Part shown: in pieces, positions 17,063 through 26,623 of the stretch
Numbering within the stretch: position 1 is the first letter of the stretch
How the letters are laid out: each line of letters opens with the position of its first letter
Origin: Chloroflexota bacterium
GTDB taxonomy: Bacteria; Chloroflexota; Dehalococcoidia; Lucifugimonadales; UBA3495
Direction of reading: 5' to 3'
DNA: 42,825 bases
Assembly (NCBI GenBank): GCA_028875055.1
Contig: JAPPGG010000074.1
Span: forward strand, 1-42,825
The notes under the pieces: generated by a model
Database searches by the model: none
Seen by the model: only the letters and a program-made list of their open reading frames with translations
Told to the model about the DNA's origin: nothing
Made by a program: the position numbers and the translations under genes

Positions 17063-18064
17063 ATGACCACCGTTATCGGCAACAGCAACAGCACCGAGAC
17101 CACCAATAACCTTGCAGTCACTCTCGACGGCCAGCGCGACACCAACGCCCTACAGGACACGGAGGCCCAGCCCCATTCGGAGAGCAAGTTTGAGAACCAG
17201 GGCAAGACCGAGAGCGAGCTCAGGGCCGCCGCCCGGCGCAAGGGCCTCACCCTCAAGGAACTGGCCGCTTTGATGGCCGTCAACTACAGCCACCTGTGCT
17301 CGGTGGCCAACGGGCGCCTGCCCTGGACTCCCGACCTGCGGGAGAAGGTAATGGCCGTCCTGGGCGAGGTCCCCGGCCAGGGCGTGGTCTACCGCCCGGG
17401 CGGCCGCGTCGGTGACTCAGGGAGCAACTACATCCGGGAGCAGGCCAGAGAGGTGGGCCTGAGCATGGGGGAACTGGCGGACCGGGTGGGCATCTCACGC
17501 AGCTACCTGTCCCAGGCGGCACGGGGAGACCGCCACTTCGGTCCCCAGGTCCAGGCGCGGGTGGAGGCGGAGTTGCAGGCTCCAGTCAAAGTCGAGGCTG
17601 CCCAGCGTCCCACCGTTGACCCCAGGGCCCTGTGGGACCGGATGGATGCGCTGGGGCTCAGCCAGAATGAGGTGGCGCGACGAGTCGGCGTCAGCAACGG
17701 CTACCTCTCCCAGATCATGAACGGCAAGCGCACCCCGTCGGGGAACGTACTGCGGCGGCTGTACGAGGTCCTGTTCCGGCCGTCCGGCGAGGAACTGGTG
17801 GTCCCCGCCGAGTTGAAGGTGCTGGCCTGGAAAAAGGGCGGGCGCAACGGCGTGGTGGTGCGCGGCGCCGGTGGTCCGGGGGCTGGCGGAAACAACCCCG
17901 GCGGCGGCACTATCCGCATCGGCGGGCACGTTCCCTGGGGGGCCGAGGTGGAGTTCGCCTACACCAGCGGCTACGACAGCCGGGGCCGGGTGACGGTAAC
18001 CCACTTTGTGGACGAAAGGGGCTACGGCGTGATGTTGCAGCGGCGGGAGCCGGACCAGGTTTAG
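17063..18064 (+). CDS. regulator with three XRE-type HTH domains
   Basis: The ATG at 17063 follows CGGAGGAAGCGAC; the frame is open upstream but without a ribosome site. The 333-residue protein has an Asn/Thr-rich N-terminus of about 45 residues and then three helix-turn-helix units. HTH1 is GLTLKELAALMAVNYSHLCS (about 60-79), HTH2 is GLSMGELADRVGISRSYLSQ (about 133-152), and HTH3 is GLSQNEVARRVGVSNGYLSQ (about 195-214). The C-terminal ~90 residues include a Gly-rich linker (GAGGPGAGGNNPGGGTIRIG) and a small beta domain. Three Cro/C1-type domains in one chain imply binding to a spaced or repeated operator. The repeat arrays at 10-15.4 kb are obvious candidates, but that link is inference. Confidence 0.8.
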   Translation: MTTVIGNSNSTETTNNLAVTLDGQRDTNALQDTEAQPHSESKFENQGKTESELRAAARRKGLTLKELAALMAVNYSHLCSVANGRLPWTPDLREKVMAVLGEVPGQGVVYRPGGRVGDSGSNYIREQAREVGLSMGELADRVGISRSYLSQAARGDRHFGPQVQARVEAELQAPVKVEAAQRPTVDPRALWDRMDALGLSQNEVARRVGVSNGYLSQIMNGKRTPSGNVLRRLYEVLFRPSGEELVVPAELKVLAWKKGGRNGVVVRGAGGPGAGGNNPGGGTIRIGGHVPWGAEVEFAYTSGYDSRGRVTVTHFVDERGYGVMLQRREPDQV

Positions 18065-18086
18065 TGCGGGGACTAAGGGGATAACC

Positions 18087-18120
18087 CGCACCCTATCGGA
18101 CAACGGGCGGGTAGGGTGCG
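18087..18120 (+). terminator. hairpin after the triple-HTH gene
   Basis: CGCACCCTA (18087-18095) pairs with TAGGGTGCG (18112-18120). Only a weak T stretch follows, so termination strength is uncertain. Confidence 0.45.
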
Positions 18121-18285
18121 CGTTTGGTACGGTCCGTTCGGGCAGCCATCGTCACGACTCACGTCGTCCTGGAATCGCCCGGTGGTGTACAATGTTCTTG
18201 GGTAGAACGCCTTCAGGGAGAGCCAAAGAGCGGCGACTCCCAGCCCTGCATCGTTCCGGGGCCGCCGCCAGCCGCCAGGTGCGAA

Positions 18286-19030
18286 ATGATTACGCCCAAC
18301 ACCACCGCCAAGACACCCCATGACCCGGGCCGGTTCCGGCTGCCGGACCCGCCCCAGCGCGAGCCCGACGAGATGACCCAGTACGACCGCCTGTTCAAGA
18401 CCGGCAACTCCCGCTACCTGGCCCTGCACCTGGGCAGACCGGAGACGACCCTGGTGGAGGCCGACCGCTGGATCGTGGCCGACCCCAGCTTCAACAGGGC
18501 CCGGGCCCGGCGGCCCGACCTGCTGGTGGCCTTTGGCGTGGACCCGGCCTTGTATGAAGCCAGCAATGGGTACATCATATCGGAGCAGCAGAAGCCACCG
18601 GACTTCGTGCTGGAGGTGGCGTCGGAGAGCACGGCGGAGATAGACGTGGGAGAGAAGCGGCGGGACTACGCCGCCCTGGGAATACCGGAATACTGGCGGT
18701 TCGACGAATCGGGGCGGTATCACGGAACTCGCTTGGCCGGGGAGCGGTGGTGGACGGGGAGTATGTTGCCCTGGACATCGAGGAACTGCCCGGGGCAGCT
18801 TGCAGGGGTACTGCGCGGCGTTGAACCTGTACCTGCGCTGGCAGAGCGGCCAGTTGGTATTCCACGACCCGGCCACGGGGCTACCCATCGCCACCCTGGA
18901 GGATGAGCGCGCCCGGGCCGACAGCGCCGAGACGGCACGCGATGCTGATCGCGCCCGCGATGATGCCGAGCAGACCCACGCCGATACTGCCGAAGCCCGG
19001 GTCCGGGAGTTGGAAGAGCGGCTTCGCTAG
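18286..19030 (+). pseudogene. Uma2-family nuclease-fold gene with two frameshifts
   Basis: The start MITPNTTAKT follows AGGTG. The PD-(D/E)XK core of Uma2/DUF820 is clear: RRPDLLVAFGVD (D78), DFVLEVASES (E110), then EKRRDYAALGIPEYWRFDES. Near 18745 the sense moves to a second frame (VVDGEYVALDIEELPG) and near 18795 to a third (LQGYCAALNLYLRWQSGQLV, then the coiled-coil tail ending ELEERLR). Both shifts are the same direction and lie at G-rich runs (GGGGAGCGG, CCCGGGGCAG). Decay and sequencing error are both possible. The tail matches the partial gene at the left edge of the window, so the two are paralogs. The cellular role of Uma2 proteins is not established. Confidence 0.8.
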
Positions 19031-20032
19031 GGGCCGTGAGGCCGTACGTCCCCCTGAGCAGGTTGCGTAAGGGCTGAAACCGTCGGAAGACGGGGTTGGC
19101 GAGAACGGACACCCATTCCATGGAAGGCGCAGGGCCGCCGTCCACCAGGCTGGTGCGCTCCGCCCCGAGCACCGGCTGCTGACTGGTCCTGAACCCTGGC
19201 CCCATCTATATGCCCGACACCGCGTTCCAAACGGTCAGCCCACTGGTGTTCCCGACCGCGCTCCCCGGTATCCACAATTCCCCCGCGGTCGCCTCCCGCA
19301 TCATCGCCAGAAGCTACCCCCTCCCGGAGTACGCCCAGAGATTCCAAGTGGCCCCGGCGGCGATGGGCCTGACGATGGAATCCCGCTTGTTGGGCAATAC
19401 CCACCAGCCCCGGTCAGGTTGGCCACCTGCTGGACTCCGTGTCATCAGTGCCCGGCCGCTTCCCGTTTTTCCTCGGTGGGGAGGTCCAACCCCGGACGGC
19501 GGGACAACACCCGCCCGTCTTTACCCCGACTTTGGGGGCAATCCGGCGCCCAATCTCCGGCGTCCCGGCAGGGACTTAGACCACGGGGTCCCCGGCAACA
19601 TGATGTTGTCACACCCCATGAGTGGGTACGTCTAGACCGCAACGTTACCTACGCCCGCACTGCGAGCGTGCTCATTCGTGTGCGGGCAAAGTCAGGACGC
19701 GTCGGCCCCGCCCTTCGCCTCTAAACAAAGTTCCCCCGCGCAGGGACGCCCGCAGCCGGTACGGTATCCACCTGACGGCCCTTACAACCCTTCGGGGGGT
19801 CGGCGCCAGAGGAGAAAACACGGTCGGGCCCAATTGCAGGACAGTATCGATATAACCTATCAGTTGCCAGGGCGGTGGGGGTTCAGATTGGCGTGTTCCG
19901 CCGCAATATGAGAACCGCACGCACTACGACTTGCACGTTTTGACTGCAATGTGATGGCCTCTTTCACATTGGTGCCGTTTCATCACGTACATAGGATTGT
20001 GTGAGAAACACAAAGTAAGAGTTGTAACGTAT
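19031..20032. other. 1-kb segment without a supported gene
   Basis: Long frames exist on both strands around 19.0-19.6 kb, but none has a ribosome site, a domain or natural-looking composition. The right third becomes AT-rich as it approaches the secreted-protein gene. No RNA gene is recognised. Confidence 0.45.
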
Positions 20033-20048
20033 TGACATATATGTTATC
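20033..20048. promoter_or_regulatory. near-palindrome over a -35-like box
   Basis: TTGACATATATGTTAT includes a -35-like TTGACA and the near-perfect palindrome TGACATATATGTTA (one mismatch). It lies about 160 bases upstream of the secreted-protein start. A repressor or activator site is plausible; no matching -10 box is obvious. Confidence 0.35.
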
Positions 20049-20204
20049 GTCACCCGCACCGTGAAATTGCCTTTCGGCCCGCGCAGGCGTTTGTCCGTGC
20101 GGCAGTCATCCACAGGGGTCGCCGCCGCAATTCCTGGTCCACCTCAGCCAGGGCCGGGTGGTCAACTGGGTTCCATTAATTGCAGAGTAACAAAAGGAGC
20201 CTAT

Positions 20205-20765
20205 ATGACAGGGAGAATGATACCCACGCTTGCTCTCGTCGCTTTCGCGCTGGTGGCGGTTGCGCTGGTGGCGATGATGCCCGACACCGCAAGCGCACAT
20301 ACCGTGAGCAGGAACGAGCAACACGTGGACGTGGTGAAGCAGTGGAACAGTCTCTACTTCGCTTCCATCATCGTCCGCACCTACGCTAGCACCTCAGAGT
20401 ACAAAAGCGAGAACACGATGCTGACGTATTACCACACCAATTCCGGGGTCGTGCCTGATGGAAGGTGCAAGTTCAAGTTCCAGTTCTGTTTCAACGGGTT
20501 CACCGACCCAAAGATCCGCTACTATCATTCGGGCAACAGTTATGACCTGACCGATTTCACCCAGCAGACCTGCATCATCGGCGGCAACGACTTTGGCAAG
20601 TGCTTCGAATCCAGCACGAACCTCGGGTGGTTGACCTGGCCCATCAACGCTAAGGCGTCTATAAGGCTGGGCCTGGCCATGAACAAGCAGGGTGAGATTT
20701 TCTTCTTCAAGAGTTGCTGGTGCTCGGTCAAAACTTTCACTATGAACGATTATGAAGTAGACTGA
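20205..20765 (+). CDS. secreted cysteine-containing protein, unknown
   Basis: The ATG at 20205 follows AAAAGGAGCCTAT. The 186-residue protein has a standard signal peptide: MTGRMIP, a hydrophobic core LALVAFALVAVALVAMM, and a likely signal peptidase I site after TASA. The mature part is rich in aromatic, Asn and Ser residues and holds six cysteines in pairs (GRCKFKFQFC, QQTCIIGGNDFGKC, SCWC), suggesting disulfides outside the membrane. No family is recognised. The next gene starts 15 bases after its stop and encodes a secreted SurA-N-like protein, so the pair may be a product and its chaperone. Confidence 0.75.
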   Translation: MTGRMIPTLALVAFALVAVALVAMMPDTASAHTVSRNEQHVDVVKQWNSLYFASIIVRTYASTSEYKSENTMLTYYHTNSGVVPDGRCKFKFQFCFNGFTDPKIRYYHSGNSYDLTDFTQQTCIIGGNDFGKCFESSTNLGWLTWPINAKASIRLGLAMNKQGEIFFFKSCWCSVKTFTMNDYEVD

Positions 20766-20780
20766 GGCATGGAGGAAGCG

Positions 20781-21422
20781 ATGAAACGCTTATTCATCGG
20801 ATCAACAATATTCGCGGCTCTAGCCGTTGCCGTTGGTGTGGGCATCGTGACCACCAGCGCCGCGCAACAGGGGCAATTCGCCCACATTAATGCCCAGGCG
20901 GAGGGAGACGACGCCGTTGTGGTAACGGTTTCTGGGCTCCCCGTCACTCGTGGCGAGGTCAGGAAGGCATCCACGCTTCGCCGTATCCACGACACGACGA
21001 TGACCGAAGACCAAGCTGACGCTGCGACGATTACCCTTATAGTGAACGAGAAGGCGGTCCTCGCGGAGGGCATCGCCCGCGACCTCACCCCCACCGAGGA
21101 TGAGCTTGACACCTTCATCGCGGCACATAAGGCCGATTGCGCGACCGAGGAAGCTCGCGCCCTCTGCGAGGAGGTCATTCGCGACACGGGGTTCTCGTAT
21201 GACGAGTTCTGGGCGGAGGCCCGTCCCGACTACAGCGACGCACTCCTCAGCATGAAGGTACACAGGGACAACTTCGAGGAACTGGAGCTGACCGAGGACT
21301 CCACGAATGAGGAACTGCTCGAAGCAGAGCGGGCTTTCGAGGGCAAGGTTTTGGCAGCGGCTACCATTGTATGGGCGGACGAGCGATTGGAGCGTCTCTA
21401 CGGGGAGGCAGTCGTAGAGTAA
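20781..21422 (+). CDS. SurA-N-like secreted chaperone-type protein
   Basis: I prefer the ATG at 20781 because GGAGG at 20771-20775 is correctly spaced for it. The 213-residue protein has a signal peptide (MKRLFIGSTIFAALAVAVGV, cleavage near TTSAAQQ). It then has the pattern of a SurA N-terminal domain: VVVTVSGLPVTRGEVRKAST, a helix ending NEKAVLAEGIARDLTPTEDE, and acidic helices to the end. A parvulin-type isomerase domain is absent, so it would be chaperone only. Two cysteines (DCATEEARALC) may pair. A strong terminator follows, so it closes a two-gene operon. Confidence 0.7.
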   Translation: MKRLFIGSTIFAALAVAVGVGIVTTSAAQQGQFAHINAQAEGDDAVVVTVSGLPVTRGEVRKASTLRRIHDTTMTEDQADAATITLIVNEKAVLAEGIARDLTPTEDELDTFIAAHKADCATEEARALCEEVIRDTGFSYDEFWAEARPDYSDALLSMKVHRDNFEELELTEDSTNEELLEAERAFEGKVLAAATIVWADERLERLYGEAVVE

Positions 21423-21462
21423 CCACGAAGCCGCCAACATGGGCTCGGGACTGATTTGCGTA

Positions 21463-21500
21463 GGGCCGAGGACACTCTGTCCTCGGCCCTGTTGTGTTCC
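21463..21500 (+). terminator. strong hairpin terminator
   Basis: GGGCCGAGGACA (21463-21474) pairs perfectly with TGTCCTCGGCCC (21478-21489) around a three-base loop. TGTTGTGTT follows. It ends the secreted-protein operon. Confidence 0.75.
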
Positions 21501-21958
21501 TCCGGTTCCTCCCCTTTGGTACAAACAGAAAGCTTGACCCGTCCCAAGCGGGACAAGGAGGTGGCCGCCAGATGGAGGAACCAATAGTGGCGCACTTGGT
21601 GCCAAACCATAAACCGCTAACAACGGAAGACCTCCGGCAGTAACGTCGGCCGCGCCCATTGGTAGGGGACGGGCCCGGATTTCTGTAGCCTAGCCACACG
21701 AAGCCTGTGCAGAACATCTGCGCGGTCACCTTCCCCCTGAAACCAGCAGAGCAGACCCCTCCCTCGCTAACAACTATGTGAATCGCTTGCAGGAGACGGT
21801 AATGCGCGTCTGTCGTACCGTCTATGGTTTTGCTATCGGGTTCCACCTCAAAGACCGTCAACCGCCCTGTTGTCCACAGCAGGACCTGAACGATAGAGTT
21901 ACCCTAAATTCCTGCGGCCCAACCATCTGCAAAACGATTTGGGACGAGGCAACCAAAC
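21501..21958. other. intergenic, no gene seen
   Basis: No supported frame or RNA lies here. The stretch precedes the disrupted HTH gene and should hold its promoter, but I cannot assign boxes with confidence. Confidence 0.4.
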
Positions 21959-23336
21959 ATGCCCCAAAAGAAGAAATTTTCAACCAACAACAACCGGGTA
22001 CGTCTTCCATTCAGTGGCGTGGTTATAGCCGCTGTTATGAAGGCTCTTGAAGTCGAAATAGAGTCCCCGGACCCACGGACTGTCCGCCGATACCTTTCAG
22101 GGAAACCAATGAGCGAGCACAATGAAATGGAGTTCTTTCTGTCGTTGGGCAAAGCCTTGGTGGAAACAGGAACGCTTCCTATCCCACCGATTTTCGATGA
22201 GTATGACGTTTCGATGCCTGTGATTGCGGGCTGTGCCATCGCCAGGGCAGCCCACAAATGGGACCGCCTCGTCGGGATGCTTCAAAGCCAATCGACAAGG
22301 AGAATTGACACAGAAGTAGCTCTCCCCGGAATTCTCAGGCTGGTTGCTGTTGATGCAGCCCTTCGGATGTTCTCTCTGCTTCGTATGTGTCAAAGGGTTC
22401 CACCAGCCCCTGAGGTGCCGACTTGGGCAAGGGAAAACGGGGGCGGACTGGTGTTGAGGCGACTGTTAACAGAGGCGGGCCTTAGTAGAAAGCAACTTGT
22501 CGACAAGATGGGTGTCTCAGAAACCTCCGTAGACAATTGGCTGGATGGGAACAATAAGCCAAATCTATCGAGCATTCACATGCTCGGGGATTGCCTCGCC
22601 GGGGTTTTGCCCGGGCAGACTCCCGATTCATTAACCGCACAAATACGAGGGCAGTTCGCATTGGCTGAAATTGGTGACCGCCTGGCATGTGTCATCGGCA
22701 GGAATGCCGTTTTGGAATTGGCGGAGAACATCTACAGGTTCGTATGGTTGATGACGGAAGATGTAAACCACATGAACCGGCCGGCAATCACCGAAGCCGT
22801 CGGAGTTGAGTTCGACACGTTCCGTTTAGGGACGGAGCAACAGGATGCCCCCACACTACTACGCAATATCTCAATGGATGTACAAGAACCTGAATGGAGA
22901 AGTTATCTTTGGGCTGCGTCTATTGACTGGGAAATAAATTTCCAGACAATTGCGGCCACACGAATAGATGGCAGTGGTGCAGCCGGGTTAGCCCAAGATT
23001 TGTTTGAGCTTCCAAACATCTCGGACGAACAAGTCCAAATCGAAACCGCAGCGATGGATCAAATTAGAAGCCTAGCTCCGACCGTCGATGACACCATGCT
23101 CCAAATAGCCCTCCAAGACATTACAATGCGATCCCTCTTCTCCTACTTGGATGCCAACATCTCGTGGCGGCGCAAGATTGTAGACAACCATCCGCTCAGT
23201 GCCAACGCTCATTTGAACCTTGGTTCCTTCCTTGGAATGATGGCGAAATACATCCCCCTACAAGGGTACCTTGAGGAAGGAATCTCAGAGTGCAAGATTG
23301 CAGCCAACCTTATGACGAATTGGGACGTACCACTAG
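21959..23336 (+). pseudogene. large XRE-HTH protein gene interrupted near its end by an IS701 element
   Basis: About 459 of roughly 470 codons are on this side of the insertion. The protein has an N-terminal basic segment that may itself be a small HTH (ESPDPRTVRRYLSGKPMSEH). A clear XRE helix-turn-helix follows at about residues 165-190 (LTEAGLSRKQLVDKMGVSET, then SVDNWLDGNNKPNLSS). The rest is a long helical domain with no recognised family. Removing the IS and one CTAG copy restores the frame as WDVPLASRRLTSGIH plus a stop at 24828-24830, overlapping the next gene's start by 14 bases. The element thus replaces only the last dozen residues by about 24 foreign ones, and the product may still work. 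Codon use is AT-richer than the flanks. Confidence 0.7.
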
Positions 23337-24794
23337 TACTACAACGACGACTTCAGGGTGGAGTATCCGGCCTGATGTGGCGGCGGGCGGCGCGGCGTCT
23401 GGCGTGAGAGTGGCTTGCTCGCTGGTTACGCAGCTGAGTCTCCTTCAGCCAGAGCAGCAACTCCTGGGGCCCGAACCGCTCTCGGGGCAGCATCTCACGC
23501 ACCACCCGGTACACTTGCGGTCGGGTGATGGGGGGCATCTTTTTTCCCCCAATCCTGCTGCAACCCTAGCAGAAAGGCTCCGGCCAGCAGGCACATGGCT
23601 ATGTGGTGATGCCAGCCAGCCCAACTCCTGGTCTCGTACTCATCCAGTCCCAAGTCGCCCTTGTCCGTCTGGAACTCCGTTTCAATGTGCCATCTGGACC
23701 CGCCCACATAGGCCAGGGTCTCCAGGGTAGTGTCTTCAGGAGCGTTGGACAGGTAATAGCGGGGTTCGCTGTCGTCCAGGTTCCGGCGCCACACCGCCCA
23801 CACCTCCTCGCCAGGCTTGTGCTTCCTGGTGGCCCGCACCCGCTGGGCGCTGAACTGGTAGACCCGGGGCCCCTGGCTTCCCTGGGCCACCGTGATCTCC
23901 CGCCAAGCCTCTTGGGGCAATTCGTCCCGGCCTTGCTCCATAGTCCGGCGTTGTCCCTCCTGTAGCTTGGGTTTGCGGGGACGTCCCGTCCCTGAATACT
24001 CGGGACGGGTCCAGGCTGGCTCCAGAGGCCAATAGGTAGTGTTGCCGGGAACGTCCAGCACGTAGCGCATCCCCAGGGCAGCCAGGTCGTCCCGCAAGGA
24101 CGGAGACATCCCGAAGGCATCGTCTCCGGCTACCCACTGGGCCCGCAGATGGCCCAACCCCACGGCCCGTGTCAACAACTCCAGCGCCAACTCCGTCTTG
24201 GACCGGTAGCCCCGCCGCTCTGTCGGCACCCCGGCCGCCGCACACCGAGCTTCGTCCGAAGTCCAACTTTCCGGCAGGTACAACCCCTTGTCCACCAGAG
24301 CCCGGCCCAGGGGACTGACGTAGGCCAGAAACATCCCCGCCTGACAGTTGGCCACTTTGCCCAGGCGCCCGCAGTACTGCCGCGCCACGCCCGCCGACTT
24401 CCGTCCCTGTTTGGGAAAGTCGCTGCCGTCTAATACCCAAACCCCCTCCGGGTGCCCCAGCCGAAGGGCCAGGTATTCCTGCAGCCGACCTACTACCGCA
24501 TCGTCGTCCCAGCGGGCCTCGGTGAGAAACCGCTGCATCGCACGAGCCGAAATTCCCACCGATTCCGACAGGTTCTCGGCGTTGCGCCGTTCTTCTCCCT
24601 GCACCAGCAGCGCCTGTAGATAATTCCGGCTGTGCTCCCGCCACTGCTTGCGCCCGAAAGCCGGCGCGCAAAAGGAATGAAACTCGCCAAAGGACTCGTA
24701 GACCCGCTGAAACTCCAACGCCTCCATCACACTCCACCACCCCGATTGCCTGCTTCACCCCGTCATATTACCAGCATAACTCGTCGTTGTAGTA
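23337..24794 (-). mobile_element. IS701-family element with CTAG target duplication
   Basis: Terminal inverted repeats TACTACAACGACGA (23337-23350) and TCGTCGTTGTAGTA (24781-24794) are flanked by CTAG on both sides (23333-23336 and 24795-24798). A 4-bp duplication of the YTAR type is characteristic of the IS701 family. The element is 1458 bp long. Confidence 0.88.
23353..24727 (-). CDS. IS701-family transposase with a late frame break
   Basis: The start MEALEFQRVYESFGEFHSFC is preceded by GGAG. DDE catalytic residues are visible: VWVLDGSDFPKQG, VAGDDAFGMSP and WHIETEFQTDKGDLGLDE. They match the DDE superfamily used by IS701 elements. The first frame stops at 23495 after QDWGKKDAPHHPTASVPGGA. 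The natural continuation (MPPITRPQVYRVVREMLPRE, then RNQRASHSHARRRAARRH) is in the next frame. The switch is at a run of six A on the mRNA (23540-23545), so a single-base indel, sequencing error or slippage is likely. The catalytic core is unaffected; only the last ~60 residues depend on the shift. Confidence 0.85.
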
Positions 24795-24816
24795 CTAGCT
24801 TCCAGGAGATTAACCA

Positions 24817-25197
24817 GTGGCATACATTGACGACCCGCACCCCATCTATTGCCCCACCTGCGGCCGGGAATCAGACCCCGACGCCCGCTTCTGCGACAAC
24901 TGCGGCGCGGCGTGGGTCACGCAGGCCGGAGGGCCTACCTATGCGCCGAGGATGCCGTAATTCGAGCAGGGAGCCCAGAACGTGGAATACATGGGCTTCT
25001 GGATTCGGCTGGCGGCAGCGGTGATTAACGGGATACTGCTATCCATTGTCAACTTCGAACTGGGGTTGTTTTTGGGTTTAGTGGACAGTCCTCTCACAAT
25101 CCTTGTAAACCTGGTGATTGGCTGGGCATATCATGTCGGCTTCATCGCTACCAAGCGTCAAACCTTGGGTACAGTGGCTCTGGGCATCCAAGTATAG
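24817..25197 (+). pseudogene. zinc-ribbon/RDD membrane protein gene with an internal stop
   Basis: The GTG start follows CCAGGAGATTAACCA. Four cysteines in CPTC...CDNC (residues 12-29) form a zinc ribbon. At 24958 an in-frame TAA interrupts the sequence. The same frame then continues FEQGAQNVEYMGFWIRLAAA and two membrane segments, ending at 25197. The MGFWIRLAAAVINGILL motif marks an RDD-type membrane domain, also present in the intact paralog at 25556. The stop is most simply CAA to TAA. The C-terminal portion is also shorter than in the paralog. Before the IS701 insertion, this gene was translationally coupled to the HTH gene. Confidence 0.75.
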
Positions 25198-25555
25198 GAG
25201 CTATAATCAAAGCTGTAGCCCGGAGGAGTACCGAGTAAACAGATGCATCCGACCAAGTCAGTAGTGCATGTGTCGGGCTTCACACCTAGATTGTTGAAGT
25301 CCGAAAAAGCCTTCGTGTGGATTGGTCTAGTTCTCAATGAAACTTAGGATTCAGTTCACCAAGAGAGTTATGTGTAAGAATCATCGCCTGTTTGCCTCCA
25401 AAATGGTTCACGGGCCATCTCTGGTTCCAGTCTTCGAACTGCCAGTGGGCAACCTGGGACGACGAATCCTACGGCTGACACAGCCAAATTGTGGCAGCAT
25501 AGATGTTGCGGACGTGCCAAGGAAACCAGACCCAATGGCCGAGGAGAAACTATAG
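25198..25555. other. intergenic, no gene seen
   Basis: A 72-codon frame at 25337-25555 runs into the next start, but it has no ribosome site or recognisable sequence. The next gene's ribosome site (GAGGAGAAAC) lies at the right edge. Confidence 0.4.
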
Positions 25556-26542
25556 ATGTTTTGTACTATCTGCGGTAAGGAAGTAAACGATGAGGCCCGA
25601 TTTTGCCAGAACTGCGGCGCGCGAAATGTTCAGCCCGTGCAGGAAATCCAGTACACGCCATCTATAACCACCTATCAAACCACCGACACAAATATGGAGT
25701 TCATGGGATTCTGGATTCGGATGGCAGCCTGGACAATTGATGCCATTCCCTTGCTATTACTCGGCTTTCCACTCCCAGAGGCTGCCACTTTTGTCGTCTT
25801 CCTAGGTTGGATTTCTTATCGCGTCGTCTTTACCGCCGCTAGAGGGCAAACCGTAGGTAAAATGGTCTGTAAACTACAAGTGGTGAACATCAGCGGAGAA
25901 AAACCGACCTTGACTCAAGCTATTGGTCGGGAGTTGTTGTCTCCGTTCTCCATATACTTGGTCAATCTCTGGGTTGCTGCAGATCCGAATAAACGGGGCT
26001 GGCATGACCATCTCTGTGGCACCTATGTGGTACGTCTGCAAGCTTCGGGAATGCCGGAAGAAGCACTAAAGACTGCGATAGAAGGTGAGGTCGCCCGTAG
26101 GGAGGAGCAGCGCAGGCAAGAACATATACGTCGCCAAAACGAGAGAGAGCGGAAACGAGAGCTTGATGAAATTAAACGAAAAGAACGTAGTTTACAGAGC
26201 AGGGGTAGCCAAAACGCCCAGTCAATGCAAGTCGGAGACTTAGACGTAGACGAAGTGCTCGACCGGATCTTGACATGGGCTCCAATGTTCCCACAAGTTG
26301 CCAGCCAACTGACTGGGGGAAGAGTTTCGCGTGAACAAGCCACTCTAATTGTGGAAATTCTGGAGAATGTAAGGCGGTCAACTAATAGTGACGGTACTCT
26401 TAACGCTGCATTCTGGCTTAATTATTCCGTGATGCAAATGAGTTTCTTAGGTAAAATGACCAGTGGAACCATTAGCAACCAAGACATAGCGGTTCACCTG
26501 GTTTATAACTTCTTAGTCTCGAACAGGCTTTCTAATGATTAG
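25556..26542 (+). CDS. zinc-ribbon / RDD membrane / coiled-coil protein
   Basis: The 328-residue protein starts MFCTICGKEVNDEARFCQNC, a zinc ribbon with cysteines at 3, 6, 17 and 20. Residues ~45-160 form an RDD domain: MGFWIRMAAWTIDAIPLLLL, a second hydrophobic segment LPEAATFVVFLGWISYRVVF, then GQTVGKMVCKLQVVN and RGWHDHLCGTYVV. Residues ~165-225 are a highly charged helix (EVARREEQRRQEHIRRQNER). The last ~100 residues are a helical domain (DVDEVLDRILTWAPMFPQVA). RDD proteins are small integral membrane proteins, some linked to ion transport. This architecture suggests a membrane anchor with a cytoplasmic metal-binding head and a coil for partner binding. The gene is AT-richer than the host core. 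Confidence 0.8.
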   Translation: MFCTICGKEVNDEARFCQNCGARNVQPVQEIQYTPSITTYQTTDTNMEFMGFWIRMAAWTIDAIPLLLLGFPLPEAATFVVFLGWISYRVVFTAARGQTVGKMVCKLQVVNISGEKPTLTQAIGRELLSPFSIYLVNLWVAADPNKRGWHDHLCGTYVVRLQASGMPEEALKTAIEGEVARREEQRRQEHIRRQNERERKRELDEIKRKERSLQSRGSQNAQSMQVGDLDVDEVLDRILTWAPMFPQVASQLTGGRVSREQATLIVEILENVRRSTNSDGTLNAAFWLNYSVMQMSFLGKMTSGTISNQDIAVHLVYNFLVSNRLSND

Positions 26543-26623
26543 AGGCAAATGGACGAAATCGAACGTATAGACCTCTGGTATGACAATGCTGGGCATTATC
26601 TGGACGCTTTGAGGTGGAACCCA

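Noticed and set aside
19027-19635. Long frames on both strands after the Uma2 pseudogene
   Set aside because: Neither has a ribosome site, a hydrophobic core pattern or a domain.
25337-25555. 72-codon frame before the zinc-ribbon/RDD gene
   Set aside because: No ribosome site and no similarity; its stop simply touches the next start.
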